From the NCBI GenBank assembly GCA_945643635.1, contig CALZFC010000040.1, positions 2,753,501 to 2,817,500 on the forward strand: DNA of 64,000 nt, written 5' to 3'. Of this stretch, positions 42,377 through 52,770 are shown piece by piece. This DNA is from Allodiplogaster sudhausi. Lineage: Eukaryota > Nematoda > Chromadorea > Rhabditida > Diplogasteridae. Below the pieces are notes generated by a model, which was given only the letters and a program-made list of their open reading frames with translations, was not told where the DNA came from and searched no databases. How positions within the stretch are numbered: position 1 is the stretch's first letter; each line of letters begins with the position of its first letter. The translations under genes and the position numbers were made by a program.

Positions 42377-43513
42377 TTTTAAGGGTGGGGGATCAGTAGA
42401 ATTCATCAGTTGTTGGTGTAGTTAGTAAGAGGGTGAACACGGAAGAGAAAAGGAGAGCCGACCGCGCAGCGCTCGAGTGAGTTGACCAGAATGATTGAAT
42501 CCTCGGAAATCTCTTTTGACATAATGGCTCTGCAAAGTAGATCATCAGGAAAATTTCTTATAAGTGCAATGGTTAAAATTCTATGATTAGACCGTAAAAA
42601 AGCAATTTGGCATTGCAAATATTGTGAAGTATTTGTGAATTCACAGGTGGGGGATCAGTAGAATTCATCAGTTGTTGGAGTATTTCTGTCTCTTTAAATA
42701 CTTGCCTAGATCACAAAATACTTTTGCCTTGATTTCAATCTTTCGACAAATTTAGCGCAAGCTTTACATCACACAGGAACGGTAGATTAAATCAAATTAC
42801 TGTCTCAAGATCTCTCACTTTTTCTAAAAACAACTACTGATTTACACATATGCAGAGAATTCGAAGAGAATAATTACTTGAAAGGAAATGTGAAATGGAG
42901 AATACTAGTTACATTTTAGTACTTTACTTTCGCTTTCTGGATCCATGTTTCGGTAATTAAAGATTCTTGGGCGTGGTTGCAGACTGTTGTCCTAAGAAAA
43001 GTGAAGAAATGAGAGAAGAATACTAATTGTAACCTAAAAGGAGAGGTCTTCCTTGAGTGAGGTCTGCAGTGGAAAGAAAGTCTTGTGATGTGGATGTATT
43101 CAAGATGAGATGTCAACTGAATCAGCAAAGTATTCTGGCTGTTTCTGATCTTCGGGTTTGGTTATAGCCATGGAGATAAATGAGTGGGTGGCCACTACCA
43201 AGCCCAGACATCAAAGTCTCAAAGAATGAAGTCTCTTCACTACATCAAGAAACGAAAAGAACATAACAGTTGGAAGGCCGTTGCTAGTAATCCAACTAAC
43301 GCACAAAAGTACAAAAAGAAAGAGTACATTGTAGCGAAGAACCCACGACTTGGCGGGCCGACCTTGAATTTCCTTCAGTGTCCACAGCTTCTTCCATGAT
43401 TGCAGAACCGAGCGATCTTCTAGTCCTCTGTAGGAAGGTTCCCTTTCTTCTATCCAAGATTGGTTTTAAGCAAAGGAAACTTAGGATGAATGAGAAGACA
43501 ATATTTGATTTGA
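42377..43513. other. Spacer with 33-bp direct repeats
   Basis: Head-to-head intergenic region between PH-like copy C (-) and EGF-ASC gene B (+). Two identical copies of a 33-bp sequence starting GGTGGGGGATCAGTAGAATT lie at 42384-42416 and 42646-42678. A promoter for both genes is expected here, but I see no clear core elements or genes. Confidence 0.55.
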
Positions 43514-46500
43514 GTGTTTCTGGCCGCGTCGAGCATTGCGGGTGGCCAGTGGTTGAAGGGGAAAGACGGCTGCGAGTACCAGACCATCTCCGGCAGCTGC
43601 GGCTCATTCTCATGCTCTGGCTCCGCCCTGAAGGCAGTGGTCGACAACCTTGACATGCTGGTGCTCTCTTGCTCCACCGGCACCATGCTCAAATATGTAT
43701 GACTTTTTTTGGGATGTATGTTTCGCTGCAATTTTCAGATTAGATTAGGCGATAGACGATTTTCGACTGCATCATTTTACAGGATATCGACCAGAAGAAA
43801 TGGAGTACGGTGAGCAGCAAGGCCGCTATCTGTGGTTGGCCTCAAGCTTCTGCGGACAACACAATCTTCTGTACCTACTCAGACAAGACTCTTATTTTAT
43901 AATTCTTGCTTTGTTTTGTTGGTTCTTTTTCTCTCTTTTCTAAGGTGCCTTAAGCACCTATTGGTCACCTCGTAGCGGCCTCTTAACCATCTGATTGCGA
44001 CATATTTTCCTAATTTCCTCCGATTTTCTTTCTCAACTCCACTTAAATGCAAGCCAGATAAACAATATATATCTATTTCAACCACGACATCAATCGACTC
44101 AGCAGCAGGAACAATAACAAGTATGTACATACATACATACGATATGCAAACTCTAAATTGTTTTGAATAGCATCGCCAACGGATTCTGGACAGGCGACAG
44201 TAATGAATTCAGTCTCGGGAAGTGTAATAATGACTACCAAAACAGCATCCGGAGCGTCCACTCAAGGCAAGTCAGCCTAATAAAACAAGCTTTCAGATGG
44301 ACAAGACGCTTGTGAACGTATTCTTGTTCCTTCAGTGAGCACCTCAGAACCAGCAACTTCTTTGCCTTCTCAAACAGTCACAACAATGCCTCCAGTATCT
44401 ACTGGAAATCAGCCTTCCTCAGATACAACGACAATTACAAATTTGTCATCCTTTAAAACAGCAATCACTGATCCTGAGATCGCCACTTCAAATCTGCCAT
44501 CGGCGGGATCAAGAATCCTCATCAACAGAATGGCACACATCGACAACGTTGATGGAAGACTCAGGAATGACAACGTCGTCTGAATCGAGTAGCAGGAATG
44601 GATGTGGCAGTCATATTGCATCTGATGGGCGCGTCCTTGCTAACAAGTAATAAGTTGAAATCAATTTTTTATTTCGATTTAAACTGAATGATTTCGCCAG
44701 GGTTATTTCAGAAAATTTTTCATTATATAGCCCATAAGCGAGGTAAGCCGTTCCATATCTTCTAAAGGTTAAAAACTCCTGCTGTGTAAATATATTGATA
44801 TATTTACACAGCAAGAGTTTTTAACCTTTAGTGCGTGTTAATATGCGTGTTATGCGTGTTCATGGATTCTGATGCATCCTGCGTTGTTGTGGACGGAACC
44901 GAGGAGTGCTCCTGTTCAGCGAATTACACGGGCAGCACGTGTTCAATTGGTTCGTGCGTGCTCATCCCACTAAATCCAAATCTTAACTACTCATTCGAAT
45001 TTCTTCTTCTGCTCTTCTTTTTTATACTATTACTATGTAATAGATGTAACAATACTTCATGATTTTTCTAAATAGAGCACAAATGGCCAGAGTTTAAAGT
45101 TCACTCCAGCACAAATTGTATGCAGAAAGAGATGTTCCAGATGATAAGAATGAAAGTGAAAAAACTGAGAAACAACCCTGTTATATTGTTAGGACTCTTC
45201 GTCTTTTCTCCTCGTCTCTTCCTTGCTCTTTGCATCACTTTTTTTTTATTGTGAATGGGCCGCAACTGAAATAAATAGTTCACTGAGTCACCTTTAGAGA
45301 AATTTTAATTCTCAAACCTAATTAATTGTAAGAAGAATTTAGGTCATTCGCTTCATTTAAATTATTGAATTCAAATCATTGGAAAAGACTTCGCAATGTT
45401 ATGAATTGTTAGCATCGAATAGTGAAAAGTTCGTTGATGACAGTAACAATACTTCAGCGAAGTCCTCACTTGAATTGCTCATCAACGTTTTTGGGAATTC
45501 GTCAATGGAATCTCTCCTGAGAGTACGCTCTTCACATTACTTTTACGATAACATTCTCTACATTTAAAGTGCTCCTTTCTGTTGTAGTGTTCAACTTATA
45601 ATAAATGTTTTTTTTGCATTGAACCGATGCTTATCAGATGCTGGGAGAAGGCCGAAAATCGCCGGCAGTGCTGACATCGAATCTGCCTGCTCTTCTTGCC
45701 ACACTGTCTCTGACTGACCTGGCCAGCCTCAGCTGGACTATCGAGGACGTCGTTCTGGCGGCTACTTTCGAAAGGAAATCAATCGATGTCTTGTGCGACA
45801 ATTATCAAATTTATAGAACAAAAGATAAATTGCTTGAACGCGTAGTGAACAGTTTTCTCATTGCAGCTCTGATTTCTATAGCCGCTATGACCCGTCCCTG
45901 GGGAACTGCTTCACATTCAACGACCGTTCCAATAACAACTCGCACAGCCAGCGACTATTCGGAGAACGGGGAGGTGGGTAACTGCCTTTTCTGTTAAATA
46001 AATAGTTGGAATAATAATAAAATACAATGTATTTATAATAAAAAGGCGTTCCATTGCAAGGGCTTGCTGTGGACGTGGGGATAGCTGAAGAAGAGCAAAT
46101 TGCGTGGGACCCCACTGCGGGAGTCAATGTCTACGTCCACCATCGTAAGCAATTCCTTTCAAAGCTTTGTCTAATCGCAAGCTTTATTTTGTATCGAACA
46201 AAGTGAACTTTTCATTTCAAGCAAACCTTGACGTCTACATGGAGAGCACTCCTACTTTCTCTAGGGCAGGAACTACATTAACAATTCGATTAAGAAAGGT
46301 GCGGCACTCTTCAAATTGTCAACAATTAAGCCAAACATAAATAATTCAGTCCATAGCACTCAAGAAGACTGGACGACCTGATTTTTGTATTTTATCGAAA
46401 GAGAATGCGCCTGGAAACTTCTACTTCGACGGTGATTACACTGTCGATGTCAAGGATATCCAGTCTACTTTATATTAGTTGCATTTGGACTAGAATCTGT

Positions 46501-47224
46501 TTTGTACTTGCTATGTATCCATTAATGTGCATTTGCTGTAGGGATGCTATCGCTCGTGCTACCAAGACGTAGTTCATTCTAAGTGCGGATGTATGGATGC
46601 TGGCTACACTCATCCGGAGAGTATCCGTTCCTGCAATTTTACCCGACTTAAGTCAATACAATCTTGATTTCACTCGATAGGTTAAATGGAGGTAGACAAA
46701 GATTGCAGTGACTTGCATTGATGACGTGATGAGAGTGAGATGCGTGGATCCCGCGTCGTTTCCAGAGTGCCGCTGCCCTCCTCCGTGCTCACTCTTCGAG
46801 TACTCTGCAACTGCAGTCGAGACTCGCTCTGCACAGGCACAGCGTGTACGCTTCATTTAGTTGACTGAGACTGTAGAATGCAGTCGGAAGTAGAACACTC
46901 TGCTAGCAGCAATCTACTAATCAATACATTGTAATTCTTAGTTTTTAGACTAAAATCTACGGCTTTTTCAAGACTCCTCAAATTATTGTGTCGAAAGAGC
47001 AGCTAAAGATTTCGGTAAGACTTTAGTTCCCCACAGACTTTTTTATGTATGTGCAGCGCTTTCGAGAAAATTAGCGTAATAGGCAAGAAATCCTATAAAT
47101 ATCTGATTTTTGACTGAGCGTTAAAATGTGAATTAAGATGTGGTTTGTGGTCGGCAGCCTCGGGTCGAGTGCCGGTCTCATGATGGGCGCTTCCTTTCTT
47201 CTCGTTGCGGAATGTCTTTTCTAA
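43514..47224 (+). CDS. EGF-plus-ASC (DEG/ENaC-type) membrane protein B
   Basis: Paralogue of the gene at 21.3-25.4 kb, in opposite orientation. The 5' end is not resolved: the first recognisable exon encodes a VFLAASSIAGG-like hydrophobic lead and the KDGCEYQ module. Order: cysteine-rich module (about 43514-43696 and 43782-43876), Thr/Ser mucin-like stalk (about 44170-44530, with a GC donor at 44267), an EGF-like exon ending YTGSTCSI (about 44870-44950), and a LLINVFGNSS / GEGRKSPAVLTS region. The ASC core has PSLGNCFTFND (about 45866-45974), FYFDGDYTVD, GCYRSCYQD (from 46541), ECRCPPPC (about 46740-46845) and TKIYGFFK. A final helix (47139-47224) contains GLMMGAS and stops directly after it (ECLF), so there is almost no cytoplasmic tail. 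As in copy A, no first membrane segment was found. Confidence 0.75.
44762..44831. repeat. 70-bp near-perfect palindrome
   Basis: Two 34-nt arms starting CTAAAGGTTAAAAACTC, with one mismatch and a 2-nt centre, lie in an intron upstream of the EGF exon of EGF-ASC gene B. The shape fits a tiny foldback element. The loop is too short for a normal microRNA precursor. Confidence 0.85.
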
Positions 47225-47372
47225 TGCTACAGTATCCCGTGTGGCAGAAGCGAAAACGGATACACAAGGACTCGCTAATTTGTAGTGTCACAATTCTTCA
47301 TTTTATGTAGATGAATCTTTGCAACTCTATTAATGAGCGTACAAATACATAGCTATAATAAAAACAAACATA
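47225..47372. other. 3' flank of EGF-ASC gene B
   Basis: Short AT-rich spacer between the stop codon and the foldback element. A candidate polyadenylation signal AATAAA lies near 47358. Confidence 0.4.
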
Positions 47373-47829
47373 CATACGACGCGATTTGCGAGAGTTTCAA
47401 AATGGCCGGGGACCCGGCAAAATTAGATTTCGCTCAAAAGCTCTTTATAGGTACTTTTTAACACGGCGAAACGATTGGAATGGGTCCGGGAGTCGAAAAT
47501 CGTCATTTTGGCGAGCTGTGCGAGGTTTAAAATTCGAGAGCCCGATGAAATTTGCAGAGATGGTCGCACATTCGCGTTCGCTTATTATATTGCTTTATTG
47601 TGTGCGAAACAGCGAACGCGAATGTGCGACCATCTCTGCAAGTTTCATCGGACTCTCGAATTTCAAACCTCGCACAGCTCGCCAAAATAGCGATTTTCGA
47701 CTCCCGGACCCATTCCAATCGTTTCGCCGTGTTAAAAAGTACCTATATAGAGCTTTTGAGCGAAATCTAATTTTGCCGGGTCCCCGGCTCTTTGGCTTCT
47801 TTACGATTCTCTCGCAAATCGCGTCATAT
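47373..47829. mobile_element. Foldback/MITE-like long inverted repeat
   Basis: The left arm (about 47373-47582) and right arm (about 47611-47829) are near-complete reverse complements around a 28-nt spacer. The outer ends are CATACGACGCGATTTGCGAG and its near complement ending CGCGTCATATG, with TA or CATA at both borders as a possible target duplication. The arms have no coding capacity beyond mirrored chance frames. A non-autonomous DNA transposon is the simplest reading. If transcribed, for example by read-through from EGF-ASC gene B, it would give a roughly 200-bp double-stranded RNA. Confidence 0.85.
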
Positions 47830-47951
47830 GTGCATGTTGTATGTGCTTGTAATACATATTATTCGTCATTGCTTACCATTATAACCTTTATTAAACATTG
47901 AAAGATGCGAAAAAACGGGAATGTACAAGTAAATGCTGAAAAGTGAATGTC

Positions 47952-48736
47952 CTAGGCCTTTCTGTCCTCTCGCACGACCTCATTGAAGTGGGCTGGCTAC
48001 ATGGTGAGTCGAGTGAAGGGCCTCGGCCTCTTTCCGTGCTGCTTCGTGAACTGGCGAGCCACGAAGATGCCAAAGTCGTTCACCTGCACTTCGTTTCTGT
48101 TTATTCTTTATGTCGCCATGTGTTTTAAGCAAAGTCAAATATGCGAGAGAAAAAACAGGCCACGTCTTCGATTTAATCTTAACTTGCCACAATATGCTCA
48201 TAATCAAAAAGGCGCCATTGACAAGAATTTCGTGGATAATTGCGATTTGACTGACATCGAAGAGTGCGTATGACTTCGTACGCCTCGTCACTGTGGAGAA
48301 GAAGATATTCGGCGCTTCACTCAGCGCGACTGTCCAGTAGCCTCCAAACTTCTGGCCCATTGCCTGAAGTATTCCCATTAGTTGCAGATGGACCTATTCC
48401 CACAGAATGGCCGACATCCGAGATGGAGTCGACGGTGTATCCGGGAATTCCTCGGAACGGCTTGAAACTCTTAGCGATCTCATGCTCCAGTATCCATCTC
48501 ATGTATTCGCTCATCCCGAACACCTCCAGAGTCTCGATCGTCGTGTTCCCGTACGTATTTATCCTACCAAACAAACTGCCTCAAGCCTTAAGACAGTCAC
48601 TTTACATATCTATCTCTCTCAGCTTTTAGGCCCTCACTTTACTTGAAAAATAAATATCTGACCTTTCCTCGTTGTTCCAGACGATTCCACTGACCATTAC
48701 GAGGAATGAAAGGAAGAAGAGAAATGCCATTGGCAT
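47952..48736 (-). CDS. Small secreted protein of unknown family
   Basis: Starts with a signal-peptide-like sequence (MPMAFLFFLSFLVMVSGIV). Exons by splice signals: about 48678-48736, about 48408-48547, about 48262-48364, about 47999-48084, and a last exon with VVREDRKA and TAG at 47952-47954. Recognisable text includes INTYGNTTIETLEVFGM, KFGGYWTVALSEAPNIFFS and FGIFVARQFTKQHGK. Phases agree using weak donors (GTGGGA, GTCAGT). I do not recognise the domain. It lies 87 bp downstream of the chemoreceptor stop codon on the same strand, so the two could share a transcript. Confidence 0.5.
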
Positions 48737-48823
48737 GGCCTCACCCTCCACTCTCCACCAGACTCAGGAGTTTCAGCTCGTTCACTTCCAGGAGAATCTT
48801 GGAAATTGAAATTGGAGAATGTC

Positions 48824-49602
48824 TCAGAAATCAGAAAATTCAAAAATAAAAGAGAGAATAAAAAAAAATTCGTTGTTCGAAGATTGCAACGTGTGAATGA
48901 CTCGACTCATCGGAATGCCAACTCGAGTTGGCGCCAGAGCGATGAAGCGGATGTGGCCGTTGACGTCTCCGCCAGAAGCGAGCCAAACTCCCACCAACAC
49001 AAAGGAAGGAAGGCACATCGTGCACAGAGGATTCAGCGCCTGTCCAAACACAGCTGAGAATGACTGCCTTGTCTGAAATGAATGCCTGTGCAATGCAGAG
49101 CACCAAAGCGGCGCGGTGCGCGTCGCGTGAGCGGTCGACGAGACGCGGCTCGCAGGCTTTCTTACGAAGAAGCACCGCAATGCGCCAGCCACAAAAGATG
49201 ATTGTGAGGAGCAGAAAGTAGAAATTAGCTTGGCTGAGCCCGTTCAATGCACGCGTCACTCCGTCGACTTGGGCGGGCTGGCAAAATGAGTGTACAGGAA
49301 TTTGCATTCTTGTGGATTCTAACCTTCATATCAAGAACCACAAAGAAGAATGATTGGTCGAAATTCTCGCCTTCCATAGGCATTACCTGTATGATACTGG
49401 TCCATTTTCGCTTCAAATGCATGATGGTTGATCGGCTTAACCCTTTGTCTGAGAATCGCGTCGCGGTCACTCTTTATGATGGCGTTGATTGTGAGCATCC
49501 ACAAGACGATTTGGAAGAGAAGAAAGACAAAAGCAGAATTACTCCTCTTCGTTTCTCGAAGAGGCTCTTCAGCCATGGACGACTGCGAGGACCAAAGTTA
49601 AC

Positions 49603-49680
<78 letters not shown>

Positions 49681-50177
49681 GAGCGTGAGGAGACAGATGT
49701 GTATTGGAAAAAAAGAGTTTGCACCTGCAGATGACGGCATATCGGTAGAGAAAACTAATGGCCACCAGCTGAAGAATGAGAATGTAGAATACAACGATTG
49801 CCTGCCAGGTTTCATATTTTCTCATCCGATTGAAATTCGATTAGAAAACCTGGTAGGCGACAAAGTTGAGTGTGAAGTGACGTGCCCAAGGAGCCGTTGG
49901 AGGGGAAGCAAAGAAATCAGCAGTTCTAATTTTCTCGTTTAGATTTTATTGGAAAGAAATATGCATTTGCGTAAGAAAATGAAAGAGTACCGGGCAGATG
50001 TATGCATAGATGGTTGAATAGCCAATGTCGAGAGCAGCGAAGGCGTAGAAGATGAAGCGGAAGGAGCCAACGCGCGCCGACCGCTCGCACGCCACGACGA
50101 GAAGCAACGCGTTCACGAGGAGGGAGAGCAGCTGCGCAGACACGAACACCAGCACAGGAATGCGCACGGGCAACATT
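48824..50177 (-). CDS. Str-type seven-transmembrane chemoreceptor
   Basis: Probable G-protein-coupled sensory receptor of the nematode Str superfamily. The first exon (about 49992-50177) starts MLPVRIPVLVFVSAQLL (TM1) and includes GSFRFIFYAFAALDIGYST (TM2), the loop-TM2 pattern typical of Str/Srd/Srj proteins. Later exons give TM3 (VVFYILILQLVAISFLYRY, about 49742-49817), TM4 (SAFVFLLFQIVLWML, about 49485-49585), TM5 (ANFYFLLLTIIFCGW, about 49090-49240), then TM6 (NPLCTMCLPSFVLVGVW) and TM7 (IRFIALAPT) in the last exon. An intron holds a long GA repeat (about 49603-49677). Exon joins around TM2-TM3 are uncertain. The C-terminus after TM7 is short. Confidence 0.7.
49603..49677 (+). repeat. (GA)n microsatellite in an intron
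   Basis: Nearly pure GA tract with two AAA interruptions in the chemoreceptor gene. Confidence 0.85.
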
Positions 50178-50951
50178 CACTCGACACTCTCTAGATATTA
50201 CATCATGGTTATTGGTCGTCTAATGCAGGAAATGTACATAGAATTCCGTTGGCTTCTATTAAAAGATGAGGTTTGTGCTAATAAGCAGAGCGAGTCCGAT
50301 TCAGAGAAAATCAAGAGAAGACTGAAGCAGCTGCCTTTTCTAAAGTGTTGTTGTGCATTCCCAAAGGCAGCATTCTGGTCACTCGATTGAGTGAAATAGT
50401 TAATGGTGAGATAAGATTTATGTATACGGTAATGGATTGGAGTGCCTGGTAATTAGATTTCGACGTGTGCATTGCCTCAGGGGATTCATGGGTACACTGC
50501 CAATAAAGAATAATAATGATTGAGATAAAGTGTGAATTCTTGAGGACATTAGCCACACTTCGTTCTTCAGTTGCCTCTTCATTCTTGCATGGAAGAGGGA
50601 CCCCTCGTAATTACATGTTAACTTGAAAAAGGCTTTATTCTACAGAAGGTTGCATACGACTTATTTTCCGCCTTTCCAAGCATGAACCAAGACATGATAA
50701 ATTTCATTATTTTCAAACCAGAATCTCATTATGTATTGAATACATAGAGTTGGAATATCGCAAGCTCCGTTTGTACTTGATAGGATAGAATTACAACTAT
50801 CCTATCCTTCTACTAAATCGCTCTCCGCGTTTTATTGGCTGGTCTTCCGTTCTAGTGCATCTTCAGTGTAAACTGGTTCAACTCAGAAGAATGCGTGCAT
50901 AAATTTATCCAAAAGAAGAAGAAGAATGAATATACAAAACAATAGCTACGT
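50178..50951. other. Spacer between collagen 3' end and chemoreceptor 5' end
   Basis: No gene seen. A short inverted repeat, GATAGGATAG-(8 nt)-CTATCCTATC at 50779-50806, lies about 150 bp downstream of the collagen stop codon. Confidence 0.5.
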
Positions 50952-52027
50952 CTAAGCATGGAATCGTCGGTATCCGCTGTTCTGGCTGAAGCCGCCGTTG
51001 CCTCCGTTGTTGCCAGCCTGGCTGAATCCGTTGCTGCCAGCGGAGAAAGAGGCGGAACGAGCGGGGCAGGGGCAGTACGCGGCGTCGCTGCCGGGCATTC
51101 CGTCAGATCCACTCTCGCCAGGAGCCCCAGGGGCTCCGGCACGGCCGGGCTGGCCGGGTCGGCCGGGCGCACCGGGGTGGCCATCGTTTCCTGGCCGACC
51201 ATCATGACCAGGCGCACCAGCGGGTCCTTGTGGCCCCTGTCCTCCGGGACGGCCGGGTTGGCCGGGGGCGCCTGGCGTGTACTCGACTCCGGGGCGGCCG
51301 GGCGCGCCAGGGCCTCCGGGGCGACCGGGATGTCCGGGGCCGCCGGGGGCACCAGGGCGACCCATGGGACCGGAACGGCCAGGAGCTCCAGCTGGTCCAG
51401 GCTGTCCAGGTCCTCCAGGTTGGCCGGCGAGTCCGGGCTGGCCTTGAGGGCCGGGAGGACCAGGGGGGCCAGCAGGGCACTTGATGCAGCCACCCGGCAG
51501 ATCGTGAGTGACGGAGACCGCGATGCCAGATGCGCCAGCTCGGCCGGGATGGCCGGGTTCGCCATCCTGCAAGCAGTCACTCGTCATGAGAGTACAAACC
51601 ACGCTCAAGTCATAGTGGTGGGGCAGCCCTTCCACCAGTGCTTACCTTTCCACGAGGTCCAGGTTGGCCGGGAGGTCCCGGCGGGCCGGCGGGGCAGCCA
51701 CGGGACTGAGCTCCGCAGTTGCATGAGGCCTGACGCTTGTTGCGGCCGAGAAGAGTCGCGAAGGTGGGCGGGGCATCCGAGGAGCCGGAGGGGTTCGTGT
51801 GAAGCTGCAGGAGACGCTCCCAGGTGTCGCCAGCCACCATCTGCAGAGCAGAAGTTTCAGAGTACACGATTCTATGACTTCTAAATGACCTTTATCTCAG
51901 CCATGCTCTCCTCCACTTCCGCCTCCAGCGACTTCAGATCATTTACGATGGAAACGCACGTCAGAAGAGCAACGAAAACGACGGCCAACGTTCCGGCAGA
52001 CGCCACGACCACTGCCCAGCTACTCAT
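50952..52027 (-). CDS. Cuticle collagen
   Basis: Structural cuticle collagen secreted by the epidermis. Three exons: 51890-52027, 51646-51840 and 50952-51566. The start is [19 protein letters not shown], a membrane signal-anchor as in nematode collagens, followed by an acidic helical segment. A subtilisin-type processing site (LLGRNKR) precedes [10 protein letters not shown]. There are a short Gly-X-Y block ([13 protein letters not shown]), a GGCIKCP cysteine interruption, and then a main Gly-X-Y region of roughly 40 triplets with few breaks. The end is YCPCPARS and a Gly/Asn/Ser/Phe-rich tail. About 316 residues, the usual family size. The exact subfamily is not assigned. Upstream DNA has two tandem repeats. 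Confidence 0.95.
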
Positions 52028-52250
52028 CCTGGTCCTGGAAGGAACTGTAGGGCGTACTGATGGGGGTTAAGACGAGAGAGAGAGAGAGATGAACAGGAAA
52101 GAGTTTTAAGTTAGTATGAATGTAAAAAAAATATTTTATTTTATCAGATTATAGTAGATCATGAAAACAATCTTGTGTCTTCATAGTAGAGAGCGCAAAA
52201 ATAGAGAGAGAGTTTTGTAGGCTGGAAGAGAAATCCTCTTCAAACGGTGC

Positions 52251-52388
52251 CTTGCGAACGCTTGGACCTGCGAATTTTGCGGTTTCTTCCGAACGCATGG
52301 AACTGCGAATTTTGCGGTTTATTGCGATCGCATGGAACTGCAGTTTTTGTGGTTCCTTTCGAACGCTTGGAACCGCAGTTTTTGCGGC
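52251..52388. repeat. 35-bp tandem repeat, about 4 copies
   Basis: The unit GGAACTGCGAATTTTGCGGT plus 15 bp ending GAACGCAT recurs about four times with substitutions, 220 bp upstream of the collagen start codon. The unit length is not a multiple of three. Confidence 0.8.
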
Positions 52389-52534
52389 CAGGTTCACTTA
52401 GAGTCATCTGAAATAAATAGTACATAATAAAATTATGCCAATTGATGTTTTGTGTATTGTCGTGCTCTGAACTCTTCTTAAAGCCTTTGATGTCTTCTTT
52501 TCTCTTCTTACTCTCTCTCTCTCTCTCTTCTTAC

Positions 52535-52770
52535 TCCTTAAGCTTTGCTGAGACCCGAAACTTTAAAAACTCCTTAACTCTTCTTTAGCTCCCTAAGCTT
52601 AGCTGAGACCCTGAACTCTAAAACTCCTTAATTATTCTTTCCTTAGCTTAGCTGAGTCCCGAAACTCTAAAAACTTCTTAACTCTTCTTTAACTCCCTAA
52701 GCTTAAGTGAGCCCCTGAACTCTAAAAACTCCTAAACTTTTCTTAGCTCTTTAAAGTTGTTTAGCTCCCT
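52535..52770. repeat. About 60-bp tandem repeat, about 4 copies
   Basis: Diverged copies of a CTTAACTCTTCTTTAGCTCC / AAGCTTAGCTGAGACCC unit with AAACTCTAAAAACTCC recur every 55-65 bp. No coding frame. Confidence 0.7.

Noticed and set aside
43782..43902. Apparent stop (TAA) in the second exon of EGF-ASC gene B
   Set aside because: A GTACCT donor before the stop joins the next exon in frame, so a lesion is not needed, although it costs the module's last cysteine.
47386..47901. 171-codon frame with a mirrored minus-strand frame
   Set aside because: Produced by the inverted repeat itself; both arms read similar peptides in opposite directions.
49247..49942. 231-codon + strand frame
   Set aside because: Antisense to chemoreceptor exons and running through a GA repeat; Arg/Glu artefact.
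50958..51884. 308-codon + strand frame antisense to the collagen
   Set aside because: Shadow of the GC-rich Gly-X-Y coding sequence.
52251..52770. Possible CRISPR-like array
   Set aside because: The tandem arrays have no unique spacers and the genome is eukaryotic.
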